A program made the position numbers and the translations under genes. A DNA stretch of 64,000 nt from Seohaeicola_A nanhaiensis (GTDB lineage Bacteria > Pseudomonadota > Alphaproteobacteria > Rhodobacterales > Rhodobacteraceae). The notes under the pieces are model-generated. The model saw only the letters and a list, made by a program, of their open reading frames with translations. It was not told the origin of the DNA and did not search any database. This document shows positions 9,163-18,634 of the stretch, piece after piece. Every line of letters starts with the position of its first letter. The first letter of the stretch is position 1. Location: positions 806,001 to 870,000 of the forward strand of contig NZ_JBHSGI010000002.1 in the NCBI RefSeq assembly GCF_042654245.1, in the 5' to 3' direction.

Positions 9163-11139
9163 ATGCGCGGGCGCTGGTCCCTGGCGTTCTGGGCGGGGCT
9201 GTTCGGGCTGACCTGGCTGCTGTCGGCCTATTCCTTCCAGCTGAGCAAGGCCTGGGACGCGCGCTGGCTGCTGAAATATCCCAAGCCCTGGGAGCTGCCG
9301 CTGGAGGGGGCGATCAAGTCGTTCCTGGACTGGCTGGTGGAGGATGCGAATTTCGGGCTGTTCACCTTCCGCGACCTGACGCGGGCCATCGCGGCGGTGG
9401 TCGAGCTGCCCTATCGGGTGCTGCGGGATCTGCTAATCGAAGGGTTTCACAGCGGGATCGGGGACAGCGCGGTGCAGCTCTCGCCCTCGCTCAGCTGGAT
9501 CGCGGTGATCGCCTGCGCCACGGCCATCGGCCACTATGCCCGCGACTGGAAGCTGGGCGCGCTGGTGGGGGGCTGTTTCCTGTATCTCGCCGTCTTCGGA
9601 CAGTGGGAAAGCGCGATGATCACGCTGGCCTCGGTGCTGGTCGCGGTGCCGATCGGCGCGGGCGGCGGGCTGTTGCTGGGCATCGCCGCCTATCGCCTGC
9701 CGTGGGTCGAGCGGGCGCTGCGCCCGGTGCTGGACCTGATGCAGACCGTGCCGGTGTTCGCCTATCTGGTGCCGATCCTGATCCTGTTCGGCTTTGGCCC
9801 CGTCGCGGCGCTGGTCGCCACGGTGATCTATGCGATGCCGCCGATGGTGCGGATCACCGTCGTGGCGCTGCGCGGCGTGCCGGACGAGGTGATGGAGGCG
9901 GGCCGCATGGCCGGCGGCACCCGGCGGCAGCTGATGTGGAAGGTCCTGGTGCCCTCGGCCGCGCCGACGCTGATGGTCGGGGTCAATCAGGTGATCATGC
10001 TGACGCTGAACATGGTGATCATCGCTTCGATGATCGGGGCCGGGGGGCTGGGGTTTGACGTGCTGGCCGCGCTGCGCCGGCTGGATATCGGCGGCGGGAT
10101 CGAGGCGGGGCTGGCCATCGTCGTCATGGCCATCGCGCTGGACCGGGCGAGCCAGGCCTTCGCCGAGCGCAGCCAGCGGGGGCGGATGGCCGGGAATCTG
10201 GTGCAGCGCCATCCCTGGACCGGGACGGTCTTCGTGATCATCATCGCGACCCTGATCCTGGGCCAGTTCGTGCCGGGTGTGCAGCGCTATCCCGAGGCAC
10301 TGACCGTCACCACCGGGCCGTTCTGGGGCGAGGCGATGAAGTGGATCAACGTCAACTTCTTCGACACCTTCGAGGCGATCAAGGTGGTGATCCTGAATGC
10401 GCTGCTGCTGCCGGTGAAGAAGTTCTTTGGCGGCATTCCCTGGGCCTGGGGCATTGTCGTGATGGGGCTGATCGGCTGGCGCGTCGGCGGCTGGACGCTG
10501 GGGCTGCTGGCCGCGCTGCTGATGGGATTCATCGCCGCGACCGGGCTTTGGCCGAAGGCGATGGTGACGGTCTATCTGTGCGGCGTCTCGGTGCTGATCG
10601 CGACGCTGATCGGCATTCCGCTGGGCATCTGGGCGGCCGAGAAGCCGGCGGCGGGGCGCGTCATCCTGGGGCTGATGGACACGCTGCAGACGCTGCCGAG
10701 CTTCGTCTACCTGATCCCGGTGGTCATGCTGTTCCGCGTCGGCGATTTCAGCGCGATGATCGCGGTGGTCCTTTATGCGCTGGCGCCGGCGGTGCGCTAT
10801 GCGGCGCATGGGCTGCGCTCGGTTCCCGAGGCGCTGCTGGAGGCGGGCGCGATGGCGGGCTGCACGCGGCGTCAACTGCTGTGGCGGATCAAGCTGCCGA
10901 TGGCGGCGCCGCAGCTGCTGCTGGGGCTGAACCAGACGATCATGCTGGCGCTGTCGATGCTGGTCATCACCGCGCTGGTCGGCACCCGCGACCTGGGCCA
11001 GGAGGTCTATATCGCGCTGGCCAAGGCGCAGGCCGGGCCGGGCATCGTGGCGGGCCTGTCGGTGGCCTTCCTCGCCATCGTCGCCGACCGCATCTTCAAC
11101 GCCCTCGCCGAGGGCCAGCGCAGGAGGCTGGGACTGTGA
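9163..11139 (+). CDS. Betaine-type ABC transporter permease, tandem two-domain
   Basis: 658 residues, twice the usual ProW length. Two BPD_transp_1 domains are visible. The EAA-like loops are EAGRMAGGTRRQLMWKVLVP (about residues 245-264) and EAGAMAGCTRRQLLWRIKLP (about 563-582), each after a block of membrane helices. Residues 20-150 form an N-terminal membrane region. A single chain can thus supply both halves of the inner-membrane channel. The next gene starts at a GTG overlapping the stop codon, so translation is coupled. Confidence 0.92.
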   Translation: MRGRWSLAFWAGLFGLTWLLSAYSFQLSKAWDARWLLKYPKPWELPLEGAIKSFLDWLVEDANFGLFTFRDLTRAIAAVVELPYRVLRDLLIEGFHSGIGDSAVQLSPSLSWIAVIACATAIGHYARDWKLGALVGGCFLYLAVFGQWESAMITLASVLVAVPIGAGGGLLLGIAAYRLPWVERALRPVLDLMQTVPVFAYLVPILILFGFGPVAALVATVIYAMPPMVRITVVALRGVPDEVMEAGRMAGGTRRQLMWKVLVPSAAPTLMVGVNQVIMLTLNMVIIASMIGAGGLGFDVLAALRRLDIGGGIEAGLAIVVMAIALDRASQAFAERSQRGRMAGNLVQRHPWTGTVFVIIIATLILGQFVPGVQRYPEALTVTTGPFWGEAMKWINVNFFDTFEAIKVVILNALLLPVKKFFGGIPWAWGIVVMGLIGWRVGGWTLGLLAALLMGFIAATGLWPKAMVTVYLCGVSVLIATLIGIPLGIWAAEKPAAGRVILGLMDTLQTLPSFVYLIPVVMLFRVGDFSAMIAVVLYALAPAVRYAAHGLRSVPEALLEAGAMAGCTRRQLLWRIKLPMAAPQLLLGLNQTIMLALSMLVITALVGTRDLGQEVYIALAKAQAGPGIVAGLSVAFLAIVADRIFNALAEGQRRRLGL

Positions 11140-12020
11140 GCGATCCCAAGGAGCGCGCGGCGCGGCTGTCCTGTTTCCGCGCGCCGGACGAGATCGAAGT
11201 GCTGGGCGGCGGCATCACCAATGTGAACCTGCGGGTGAGCGACGGCGGGCGGCGCTATGTCGTGCGGCTGGGCGACGACATTCCCGAACACGGGGTCATG
11301 CGCTGGAACGAGCTGGCGCTGTCGCGCGCGGCGGCCGAGGCGGGGCTGTCTCCGGGTGTGGTACATCACGAGCCGGGCGTGCTGGTGCTGGACTTCATCG
11401 AGGCGAAGACCTTTGCGCCCGAGGATGTGCGCGACCCTGCGAACCTGGCGCGCATCACCGAGCTGATCGCGCGGGCGCATCGGGCGATGGGGCCGACGCT
11501 GACCGCGCCGGTGCTGGCCTTCTGGCCGTTCCAGGTGAACCGCAGCTATGTGGCGCGGCTGACGGCGGATGGCTCGGCGCATCAGGCGCTGCTGCCGGGG
11601 ATGCTGCGCCAGTGCGACGCTCTGGAGGCCGCGGCGGGGCCGGTGCGGATGGTGGTCGGGCACAACGACCTGCTGGCGGCGAACCTGCTGGACGACGGCG
11701 AGCGGCTGTGGCTGATCGACTGGGAATACGGCGGGTACAATTCGCCGCTGTTCGATCTTGCCGGGCTGGCGTCGAACAACGCCCTGACCGAGGCGCAGGA
11801 GCGCGGGCTGCTGGAGGCCTATCCGGGCACCGATCCCGAGCGCGACTGGCGGGCCTATCAGGGGATGAAATGCGCCTCGCTGATGCGCGAGACCCTGTGG
11901 TCGATGGCCTCGGAAATCCATTCCGACCTCGACTTCGACTATGCCGGCTATACCGCCGAAAACCTGGGCCGGCTGCACGCCGCGCTTGACGATTTCTCCA
12001 GACTTCAGGGGCCAAAATGA
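11136..12020 (+). CDS. Choline kinase-like phosphotransferase, second copy
   Basis: 294 residues from a GTG at 11136 overlapping the permease TGA. GGAGG (11123-11127) lies eight bases upstream, which decides the start. APH-fold motifs: LGGGITNVNLRV near residue 20, catalytic HNDLLAANLL (about 177-184) and metal-site LIDWEYGGYNSP. It is clearly paralogous to the product of 4623-5549, sharing the WEY-G signature. It overlaps the next dehydrogenase gene by four bases (ATGA), so kinase and dehydrogenase are again a coupled pair. Likely substrate: a choline-like amino alcohol; unproven. Confidence 0.85.
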   Translation: MSDPKERAARLSCFRAPDEIEVLGGGITNVNLRVSDGGRRYVVRLGDDIPEHGVMRWNELALSRAAAEAGLSPGVVHHEPGVLVLDFIEAKTFAPEDVRDPANLARITELIARAHRAMGPTLTAPVLAFWPFQVNRSYVARLTADGSAHQALLPGMLRQCDALEAAAGPVRMVVGHNDLLAANLLDDGERLWLIDWEYGGYNSPLFDLAGLASNNALTEAQERGLLEAYPGTDPERDWRAYQGMKCASLMRETLWSMASEIHSDLDFDYAGYTAENLGRLHAALDDFSRLQGPK

Positions 12021-14449
12021 CGCTTCCCTCTTCCTCGAAAATCATCATCGTCGGCGGGGGCATCATCGGATGCTCGACCGCCTATCACCTTGCGCAGATG
12101 GGGCTGGAGGTGCTGCTGCTGGAAAAGGCGCAGCTGACCTCGGGGTCGACCTGGCACGCCGCCGGGCTGGTCGGGCAGCTGCGGTCGAGCGCGAACATCA
12201 CTCAGTTGCTGGGCTATTCCATCGAGCTGTACAACAAGCTGGAGGCCGAGACCGGGCAGGCCACGGGGTGGAAGATGAACGGCGGGCTGCGGCTGGCCTG
12301 CAATCAGGAGCGCTGGACCGAGGTGCGGCGGCAGGCGACGACGGCGCACAGCTTCGGTCTGGACATGCAGCTGCTGACGCCGCAGGAGGCGCAGGATCTC
12401 TGGCCGCTGATGGACATCGGCGACGTGGTGGGCGCGGCCTTCCTGCCGACCGACGGTCAGGCGAACCCGGCCGATATCGCGCAGGCGCTGGCCAAGGGCG
12501 CGCGCGCCAAGGGGGCGAAGCTGGTCGAACGGATGCCGGTGACCGAGATCCTGACCGACAAGGGCCGGATCACCGGGGTGCGCACCTCGGCGGGGGACGT
12601 GGCCTGCGAGAAACTGGTGCTGTGCTGCGGGCAGTGGACACGGACGCTGGCGAAGACCATCGGCGTGAGCGTGCCGCTGGTGTCGGTGGAGCACCAGTAT
12701 ATGGTGACCGAGCCCTTTGGCGTGCCGTCCAACCTGCCGACGCTGCGCGATCCGGACCGGCTGACCTATTACAAGGAAGAGGTCGGCGGGCTGGTGATGG
12801 GCGGCTATGAGCCGAACGGCATTCCCTGGGCGCAGAACGGCATCCCCGAGAACTTCGAGTTCCAACTGCTCGAGTCGAACTTCGACCATTTCGAGCAGCT
12901 GGTCGAGCTGGCCCTGCCCCGGGTACCCAAGCTGGCGACGGCGGGGGTCAAGCAGCTGATCAACGGGCCGGAGAGTTTCACGCCGGACGGCAACTTCATC
13001 CTGGGCGAGGCGCCCGAGATGAAGAACGTGTTCATCGGCGCGGGGTTCAACGCCTTCGGCATCGCCTCGGGCGGAGGTGCGGGGATGGCCCTGGCGGAAT
13101 GGGTCGCGAAGGGCACGCCGCCCTACGATCTGTGGCCGGTCGACATCCGCCGCTTTGGCCGCCCGCATCGCGACGAGGACTGGGTGCGGACGCGGACGCT
13201 GGAGGCCTATGGCAAGCATTACACGATGGCCTGGCCGTCCGAGGAACATACCAGCGGGCGGCCCTGCCGCCGCTCGCCGCTGTATGATCGGCTGAAAGCC
13301 GGCGGCGCGGTCTTCGGCGAGAAGCTGGGTTGGGAACGGCCGAACTGGTTTGCCGAGGCCGGCGAGGCGGCGCGCGACATCTATACCTTCGAGCGGCCCA
13401 ACTGGCACTCGGCGGTGGCGCGCGAGCACAAGGCCGCGCGCGAGGCGGCGGTGCTGTTCGACCAGAGCTCTTTCGCCAAGTTCGTGCTGAAGGGGCCGGA
13501 TGCCGAGGCGGCGCTGGGCTGGATCGCGGCGAACCGGGTGGACAAGCCGGTGGGGTCGATCATCTATACCCAGATGCTGAATGACAAGGGCGGGATCGAA
13601 TGCGACCTGACCTGTGTGCGGGTGGCCGAGGACGAATATTACATCGTCACCGGCACCGGCTTTGCCACCCATGACTTCGACTGGATCGCCAGGAACATCC
13701 CCGCGGGGATGAACGCGCAACTGGTCGACGTGACCTCGGCCAATGCCGTGCTGTCGCTGTTCGGCCCGAAGGCGCGCGAGATCCTGGCCGCCGTCACCCG
13801 GGACGACGTGAGCAAAGAGGGTTTCCCCTTCGGACAGGCGCGCACCATCGGAATTGCCGGCTGTCCGGTGCTGGCGCTGCGCATCACCTATGTGGGCGAG
13901 CTGGGCTGGGAGCTGCATCTGCCGGTGGATTACGCGATCACCGTCTTCGAGGCGCTGCATGCGGCGGGCGATCCGCTGGGGCTGCGCGACGCGGGGTACC
14001 GCGCGATCGAGACGCTGCGGCTGGAAAAGGGCTATCGCGCCTGGGCCAGCGACATCGGCCCCGACCACACGCCGGACGAGGCGGGGCTGGGCTGGGCCGT
14101 GAAGATGAAATCGAACATCCCCTTCCGCGGGCGCGAGGCGGTGCAGGCCCAGCGCGAGGGCGGGGTGAAGAAGATCATGGCCACCTTCACCTGCGATGGC
14201 GACGTGATCCTGTCGGGACGCGAGACGATCTATCGCGACGGCAAGCGCTGCGGCTGGCTGTCCTCGGCGGGCTATGGCCACACCCTGGGCAAGAGCATCG
14301 GCATGGGCTATGTGCGCAGCGCGACGCCGATCGACCGGGAGCATGTGCTGTCGGGGCGCTACGAGCTGGAGGTGGCGACCGAGCGGGTGCCCTGCGAGGT
14401 GACGCTGGCGCCGCTTTACGACCCCAAGATGGAGCGGGTGCGCGGCTAG
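12017..14449 (+). CDS. GcvT-family FAD dehydrogenase, second copy
   Basis: 810 residues. Same architecture as the 2199 gene: IIIVGGGIIGCSTAYHL FAD loop, STWHAAGLVGQLRSS with the flavin-linking His near residue 47, and a C-terminal GcvT domain (RITYVGELGWELHLP, YRAIETLRLEKGYRAW). The two differ throughout, so they are diverged paralogues and not a recent duplication. They may act on successive N-methyl intermediates (for instance dimethylglycine then sarcosine) or on different methylamines. The 3' end overlaps the convergent response-regulator gene by four bases. Confidence 0.9.
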   Translation: MTLPSSSKIIIVGGGIIGCSTAYHLAQMGLEVLLLEKAQLTSGSTWHAAGLVGQLRSSANITQLLGYSIELYNKLEAETGQATGWKMNGGLRLACNQERWTEVRRQATTAHSFGLDMQLLTPQEAQDLWPLMDIGDVVGAAFLPTDGQANPADIAQALAKGARAKGAKLVERMPVTEILTDKGRITGVRTSAGDVACEKLVLCCGQWTRTLAKTIGVSVPLVSVEHQYMVTEPFGVPSNLPTLRDPDRLTYYKEEVGGLVMGGYEPNGIPWAQNGIPENFEFQLLESNFDHFEQLVELALPRVPKLATAGVKQLINGPESFTPDGNFILGEAPEMKNVFIGAGFNAFGIASGGGAGMALAEWVAKGTPPYDLWPVDIRRFGRPHRDEDWVRTRTLEAYGKHYTMAWPSEEHTSGRPCRRSPLYDRLKAGGAVFGEKLGWERPNWFAEAGEAARDIYTFERPNWHSAVAREHKAAREAAVLFDQSSFAKFVLKGPDAEAALGWIAANRVDKPVGSIIYTQMLNDKGGIECDLTCVRVAEDEYYIVTGTGFATHDFDWIARNIPAGMNAQLVDVTSANAVLSLFGPKAREILAAVTRDDVSKEGFPFGQARTIGIAGCPVLALRITYVGELGWELHLPVDYAITVFEALHAAGDPLGLRDAGYRAIETLRLEKGYRAWASDIGPDHTPDEAGLGWAVKMKSNIPFRGREAVQAQREGGVKKIMATFTCDGDVILSGRETIYRDGKRCGWLSSAGYGHTLGKSIGMGYVRSATPIDREHVLSGRYELEVATERVPCEVTLAPLYDPKMERVRG

Positions 14450-14814
14450 GGCGCGGAAAGCATCGCGCCCACCGCCTCGATCAGGCGGGGCAGCGAGACC
14501 GGTTTGATCAGCACGGCGGCGGCACCGGCCTGGCCCGAGCGGACGATCCTGTCGTCGCCGGTGAGGAAGAGGAAGGGGATGCCGCGCTGATGCAGTTCCT
14601 GCGCCACGGGGAGGCTGGTCTCGCCCCCGCGCAGGGCGACGTCGAGCACCGCGCCGTCGATCCGCGCGGCGGGTTCGGCGATGGCCTGCATCGCCTCCGC
14701 GACGGTATGGCAGGGGCCGGTCACCGTGTAGCCGTGCAGGCGCAGCGCGCGGTCGAGGAAGGCCGCCACCAGATATTCGTCCTCGACGACGAGAAGCGCG
14801 GCGGGCGCGCTCAT
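14446..14814 (-). CDS. Single-domain response regulator
   Basis: 122 residues, receiver domain only. The acidic pocket is VVEDEY (residues 9-14), the phospho-acceptor Asp is in AVLDVALRGGE (about 58), the conserved Thr is in FLTGDD (about 84), and the Lys is in LIKPVS (about 104). With no output domain it probably signals by protein contact or competes for phosphate. It overlaps the kinase gene upstream by four bases (ATGA), so the two are translationally coupled and a likely cognate pair. Confidence 0.9.
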   Translation of the reverse strand: MSAPAALLVVEDEYLVAAFLDRALRLHGYTVTGPCHTVAEAMQAIAEPAARIDGAVLDVALRGGETSLPVAQELHQRGIPFLFLTGDDRIVRSGQAGAAAVLIKPVSLPRLIEAVGAMLSAP

Positions 14815-16220
14815 ATCGCGGCCGAGGGATCGGGAAAGCTCAGCTCGTAGCGGATGCCCTGCGGGGTCAGGTCGAACCGCGCGGCGGCGCCGATTTCATG
14901 GGTGATGAGCTCGGTCAGCAGGAGCAGGCCGAAGCCGGTTACGTCGCAGGCGTCGGCCGGCAGGGAGAGCGAGGGCGCGTGTTCCTCCCAGAGCAGGCGG
15001 TAGCGGCCCGCGGCGGGGCTGTGGGTGCAGGAGAGCGTCAGGCGGCCGTCAGGTACCGAGAAGGCGCCGTGCTTGACCGCGTTGTTGGTGAGCTCGTGCA
15101 GGGCCAGCACGATGACCGAGGCGAGCTGCGCCGGCAGCAGCGGATCCGCACCGGTCAGCGTCACCCGCGCGGCCATCTCGGGGCCAAGCTGCGCAAGTTC
15201 CTGGGCGACGAGGTCATGCAGGCCGCGCGGTTCCGCCTCATCGGTGATGAGATTGGAATTGGAGCGCCCGATGGCCTCGAGCCGGTCCTGGAGGCGGGCC
15301 AGCAGATCGTCCTTGTCGGTCGCGTTGATCGCGGAGAAGGAGGCCACCGCCTGCACGATGGCGAGCAGGTTCTTGACCCGGTGGCGCAGTTCGGAGACCA
15401 GAAGCTCCTGCTGCTCGCGCCAATGGATTTCCTCGGTCACCTCGTAGGTCATCGTCATGACGCCCGCGATTTCGCCGTCGGGGCGGGCATAGGGCTGAGC
15501 CACGCCGGTGAAATAGCGCATCTGGCTGGTGCCGTCGGGGCGCGCGTTCTGGAAGGGGATTTTCCGCGCCACCTGGGCCTCGCCGGTCCGAAACGCGGTG
15601 TCGAGGATGCTCTGGGTGATCGGATTGGGATGGCCGAAACAGCGGTCGAGGAAGGTGGTGCCGACCGGATCGGACAGCGGGTGCCAGCTTTGGAATTCCT
15701 CGTTGGCAAAGACGCAGACGTGGTCGGGGCCCGTGTGAATGGCGATGGCGAAGGGCGCCTTGGTCAGCAATTCGCGGAATCGCGCCTCGCTTTCGGCAAG
15801 GCGGGCATGGGCGCGTTCCATGTTGCGGTGCATCTCGGCCATGCGGGTGATGTCGACGAAAACCAGGATGCAGCCCGCGGGAAGCCCCTCGGCCGCGGGG
15901 CTCGCGCTGAGCCGCGCCTCGTAGAGGCGGCCACCGTTCAGCGCGAGTTCGCGGATCCGCGGGGCGCCATCAGCCATCACCGCGGTGAGATCGTCGAGCA
16001 GATCGGCGCGCGCGTGTCCGGGCAGCGCATCGCGGAGCGGCAGCGCCGCGGCAGAGGGGGACAGGCCCAGCAGACGCTCGGCATCGGGGGTGCTGAAGCG
16101 GATCGTCAGGCGTTGGTCGACCAGAATCATCGCGAGATTCGCGGCGCGGAACAGCGCCAGTGCCGGCGAGGCGCCGGTGCCGATGTCGCCGGTGATCGGC
16201 TGGGCCATCTGACCGGTCAT
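14811..16220 (-). CDS. PAS-domain sensor histidine kinase, HWE/HisKA_2 type
   Basis: 469 residues. A first PAS-like domain covers about 20-130 (LFRAANLAMILVDQRL). A short coiled linker near 140 (MHRNMERAHARLAESEARFR) leads to a second PAS about 150-265. The dimerisation/phospho-acceptor segment is LLVSELRHRVKNLLAIVQ (about 275-292, His acceptor) and the ATPase N-box is LALHELTNNAVKHGAFS. There are no membrane segments, so it is cytosolic and presumably senses a small ligand, redox state or light through PAS. A start at residue 5 (16208) is also possible, since no clear ribosome site favours either. Confidence 0.88.
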   Translation of the reverse strand: MTGQMAQPITGDIGTGASPALALFRAANLAMILVDQRLTIRFSTPDAERLLGLSPSAAALPLRDALPGHARADLLDDLTAVMADGAPRIRELALNGGRLYEARLSASPAAEGLPAGCILVFVDITRMAEMHRNMERAHARLAESEARFRELLTKAPFAIAIHTGPDHVCVFANEEFQSWHPLSDPVGTTFLDRCFGHPNPITQSILDTAFRTGEAQVARKIPFQNARPDGTSQMRYFTGVAQPYARPDGEIAGVMTMTYEVTEEIHWREQQELLVSELRHRVKNLLAIVQAVASFSAINATDKDDLLARLQDRLEAIGRSNSNLITDEAEPRGLHDLVAQELAQLGPEMAARVTLTGADPLLPAQLASVIVLALHELTNNAVKHGAFSVPDGRLTLSCTHSPAAGRYRLLWEEHAPSLSLPADACDVTGFGLLLLTELITHEIGAAARFDLTPQGIRYELSFPDPSAAI

Positions 16221-16608
16221 GCGAACAGGCCGTGCCGCGGGGGCGGCGGCTGACCTGGCCTGTCAGCGGGTGTCGGCATTGGCGCTCCTCACAAACCGGA
16301 CGCCCCAGTCTAGCACGCCTGACGCGCCGTTGCATCAACGGCGATCAATGCGCGCGCAGGGGGTGGATCCGGGCATCTGCGGGCTTTGGCACGCCGTTTC
16401 GCAAGGCTTGCATGGCTGCAATTTCAAAGCCGGGGCCGTCATCGTGCTTTGAGGTCAGCGATCATGCTTTGCGGGTCGGCGACACACAGACCTGCTCGGC
16501 GTTGCGGAACCTGGTCGCCGCGATAGACTGGTGACCTTCCAACACGGACGGGGCGGCGCACCGCCCCGTCCGGGAAACTGCCGTGAGCGCGGTGCGTCAG
16601 CCCGCCCC
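16221..16608. other. Intergenic region without a credible gene
   Basis: 388 bases between the kinase start and the end of the TctA gene. Open frames here have no ribosome site and no recognisable protein pattern. The only clear structure is the hairpin at 16546-16571; the rest must hold the kinase promoter. Confidence 0.6.
16546..16571 (-). terminator. Hairpin terminator of the leftward tct operon
   Basis: Perfect 11-base stem GGACGGGGCGG (16546-16556) and CCGCCCCGTCC (16561-16571) with a four-base CGCA loop, 38 bases past the TctA stop codon. There is no T-rich tail on either strand. Confidence 0.65.
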
Positions 16609-18099
16609 TTACCGTAGGCGGCACTCTTTCAGGGCCGGCATGGCGAAGCGCCCGACAACCGCCACCAGGGTCGCGGCGTAGAAGAACAGCGCCAGGTAGC
16701 TGTCGAAGAAGGCGGTGTAGTCGCCCTTTGCGATGATCAGCACGCGCTGCATGTTGTTCTCGAGCAGCGGCGAGAGCACGAAGCCGATCAGGAAGGCGGC
16801 CTCGGGGATGCGCAGGGCGCGGAAGCCGATGCCGATCATCCCGGCGACCAGCATCACCCAGACATCGAAGATCGAGTTCGAGATGGCAAAGGCGCCGATC
16901 ACCGTCAGCACCAGGACGACGGGGAAGAGCACGTCGCGCGGCACCTCGACGATGCGCTGGATGTAGCGGGTGCCGTAGCGGCCGACGATCAGCACGATGG
17001 CCGAGGAGACGATCAGCGTGATGTAGAGCGCGTGGATGAAGTCCATGTTGTTGGCGAAGAGCAGCGGCCCGGGCGCCAGACCGTGGAAATAGAAGGCCCC
17101 AAGCAGCATCGCGCCGACGATATCGCCGGGGATCCCCAGCGCCAGCAGCGGGATCAGGGTCGAGGCGCCGGTGCCGCTGTTGGCGCTTTCGGCGGCGGCG
17201 ACGCCTGAGAGGGCGCCCTTGCCGAATTCCTCACGGTCGGGCGCGGAACGGCGCGCCTCGGCATAGGCCACGAAAGTGGAAGCCGTCGCGCCGATGCCGG
17301 GGATCGCGCCGAGAATGACGCCGATGCCGCCGCCCTTGAGAATCGTCGGCAGGACCATCCGGAAGTTGGCCATCGACAGCCGTCGCGAGGCGCCCGCGGC
17401 CAGCTTGCCTGCACCCGTCCGCGCCTGCCGGCGTCCGAAGTAGAACATCAGGATATCGGGAAGCGCGAAGAGACCGACCAGAAGCGGCATGAAGGCGATG
17501 CCGTCATAGAGATGCGCAGAGCCGAAGGTGAAGCGTTCGGAGCCATAGACGAGGTCCAGCCCGACCGTGCCGGCAAGCAGGCCCAGCAACCCGCCGACGA
17601 TGCCGCGCAACAGCCCCGAGGTGGAGATCGCGGCGATCACCGTCAGCGAGAAGACGATCAGTGCGAAGAGCTCGACCGGGCCGAACTGCAGGCCCAGCTG
17701 CGCCAGCGAGCCGGCCAGCAGGATCAGAGCGAGAACCGAAATCAGGTCGCCAAGGAACGAGGCCCAGAGTGCGGTGTCGAGCGCCTCTCCGGCGCGACCC
17801 TTGCGGGCCAGGGGATAGCCGTCGAGCATCGTGCAGGCGGCCGCCGGCGTGCCCGGCACGTTGAGCAGGATCGCCGAGATCGAACCGCCGAACAGCCCGC
17901 CCTTGGAGATGCCGAAGATCAGCACGAGACCCGGCAGCGGGTCGAGAAACAGGGTGAACGGCAGCAGGACCGAGATCGACATTGTGATCGTCAGCCCCGG
18001 AATTGCGCCGATGATGGCCCCCATGATCACCCCGAGCGGCAGGAAGATCAGAACCTTCCAGTCGAGGATCATGGAGAAGACGCTGGCCCAGTGTTCCAT
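16609..18099 (-). CDS. tctA: Tripartite tricarboxylate transporter large permease TctA
   Basis: 496 residues, strongly hydrophobic with about a dozen membrane segments. Recognisable TctA blocks: GAIIGAIPGLTITMSISVLLP (about 27-47), FGISKGGLFGGSISAILLNVPGTPAA, and a second GAIPGIGATASTFVAYAEA (about 268). It forms the main channel of a secondary carboxylate importer with TctB and a periplasmic TctC protein. Last gene of the nine-gene operon, ten bases after TctB. The substrate is probably an organic acid handled by the upstream CoA-linked enzymes. Confidence 0.93.
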   Translation of the reverse strand: MEHWASVFSMILDWKVLIFLPLGVIMGAIIGAIPGLTITMSISVLLPFTLFLDPLPGLVLIFGISKGGLFGGSISAILLNVPGTPAAACTMLDGYPLARKGRAGEALDTALWASFLGDLISVLALILLAGSLAQLGLQFGPVELFALIVFSLTVIAAISTSGLLRGIVGGLLGLLAGTVGLDLVYGSERFTFGSAHLYDGIAFMPLLVGLFALPDILMFYFGRRQARTGAGKLAAGASRRLSMANFRMVLPTILKGGGIGVILGAIPGIGATASTFVAYAEARRSAPDREEFGKGALSGVAAAESANSGTGASTLIPLLALGIPGDIVGAMLLGAFYFHGLAPGPLLFANNMDFIHALYITLIVSSAIVLIVGRYGTRYIQRIVEVPRDVLFPVVLVLTVIGAFAISNSIFDVWVMLVAGMIGIGFRALRIPEAAFLIGFVLSPLLENNMQRVLIIAKGDYTAFFDSYLALFFYAATLVAVVGRFAMPALKECRLR

Positions 18100-18108
18100 G
18101 CGCGCTCC

Positions 18109-18573
18109 TTAGAACAGCAGTCGCAGCGTGCTGGGCATGGGGACGCCCGCAAGCTCGATGAAAATAATGTGGATGGCGATGGCAAAGCCCGCGGCGACGG
18201 CGATCCCCCTGCCCCAGCCTATGTCAGCCGCGAAGACAAACATGCCCAGGGTGAAGGCAAAGGCGCCGGCCTCGATGCCGAACACTGGAATCAGCAGGAC
18301 GAAGCCGAGCAGTGCCGCCGCGAAGGGCAGCGCCCGTGCGGCTTGGATCTCGCCGGGCGAGACTGCCTCGGTCGGGGCGCCCAAAGCGCCGAAGGCCAAC
18401 AGCACCAGGCCCGTCACCAGAACCAGCCAGGCGAGGTAGGTCGGAAAGTCGCCGGGGGCGAGAGAATGGGGCTGGGTGAAGCCCGGGTCATCGATGCCGG
18501 CGGGAACCACGACCGTTACCAGCAGGATGCCGATCAGAACGGTCACCAGACCGGGGATCAATCGCAGGATCAT
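18109..18573 (-). CDS. tctB: Tripartite tricarboxylate transporter small permease TctB
   Basis: 154 residues with four predicted membrane helices (ILRLIPGLVTVLIGILLVTV at the N-terminus, LAWLVLVTGLVLLAFGAL, a central hydrophobic pair, and IAVAAGFAIAIHIIFIELA near the end). Length and topology fit the small TctB subunit, which has poor sequence conservation. Identification rests mainly on position between TctC and TctA. Confidence 0.85.
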   Translation of the reverse strand: MILRLIPGLVTVLIGILLVTVVVPAGIDDPGFTQPHSLAPGDFPTYLAWLVLVTGLVLLAFGALGAPTEAVSPGEIQAARALPFAAALLGFVLLIPVFGIEAGAFAFTLGMFVFAADIGWGRGIAVAAGFAIAIHIIFIELAGVPMPSTLRLLF

Positions 18574-18634
18574 GTGAAACCTCCTGGATGTGCCGCGCGG
18601 CCCCGCATCGCTGCGGGCGCCGCGCGGCGGGCCA

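Noticed and set aside
12005..14344. Leftward open frame of about 780 codons opposite the second dehydrogenase
   Set aside because: Same antisense artefact as above; no ribosome site and shadow composition.
16219..16534. Small rightward genes upstream of the kinase
   Set aside because: No ribosome site, no domain, and Arg/Pro-rich low-quality translation; more likely the kinase promoter region.
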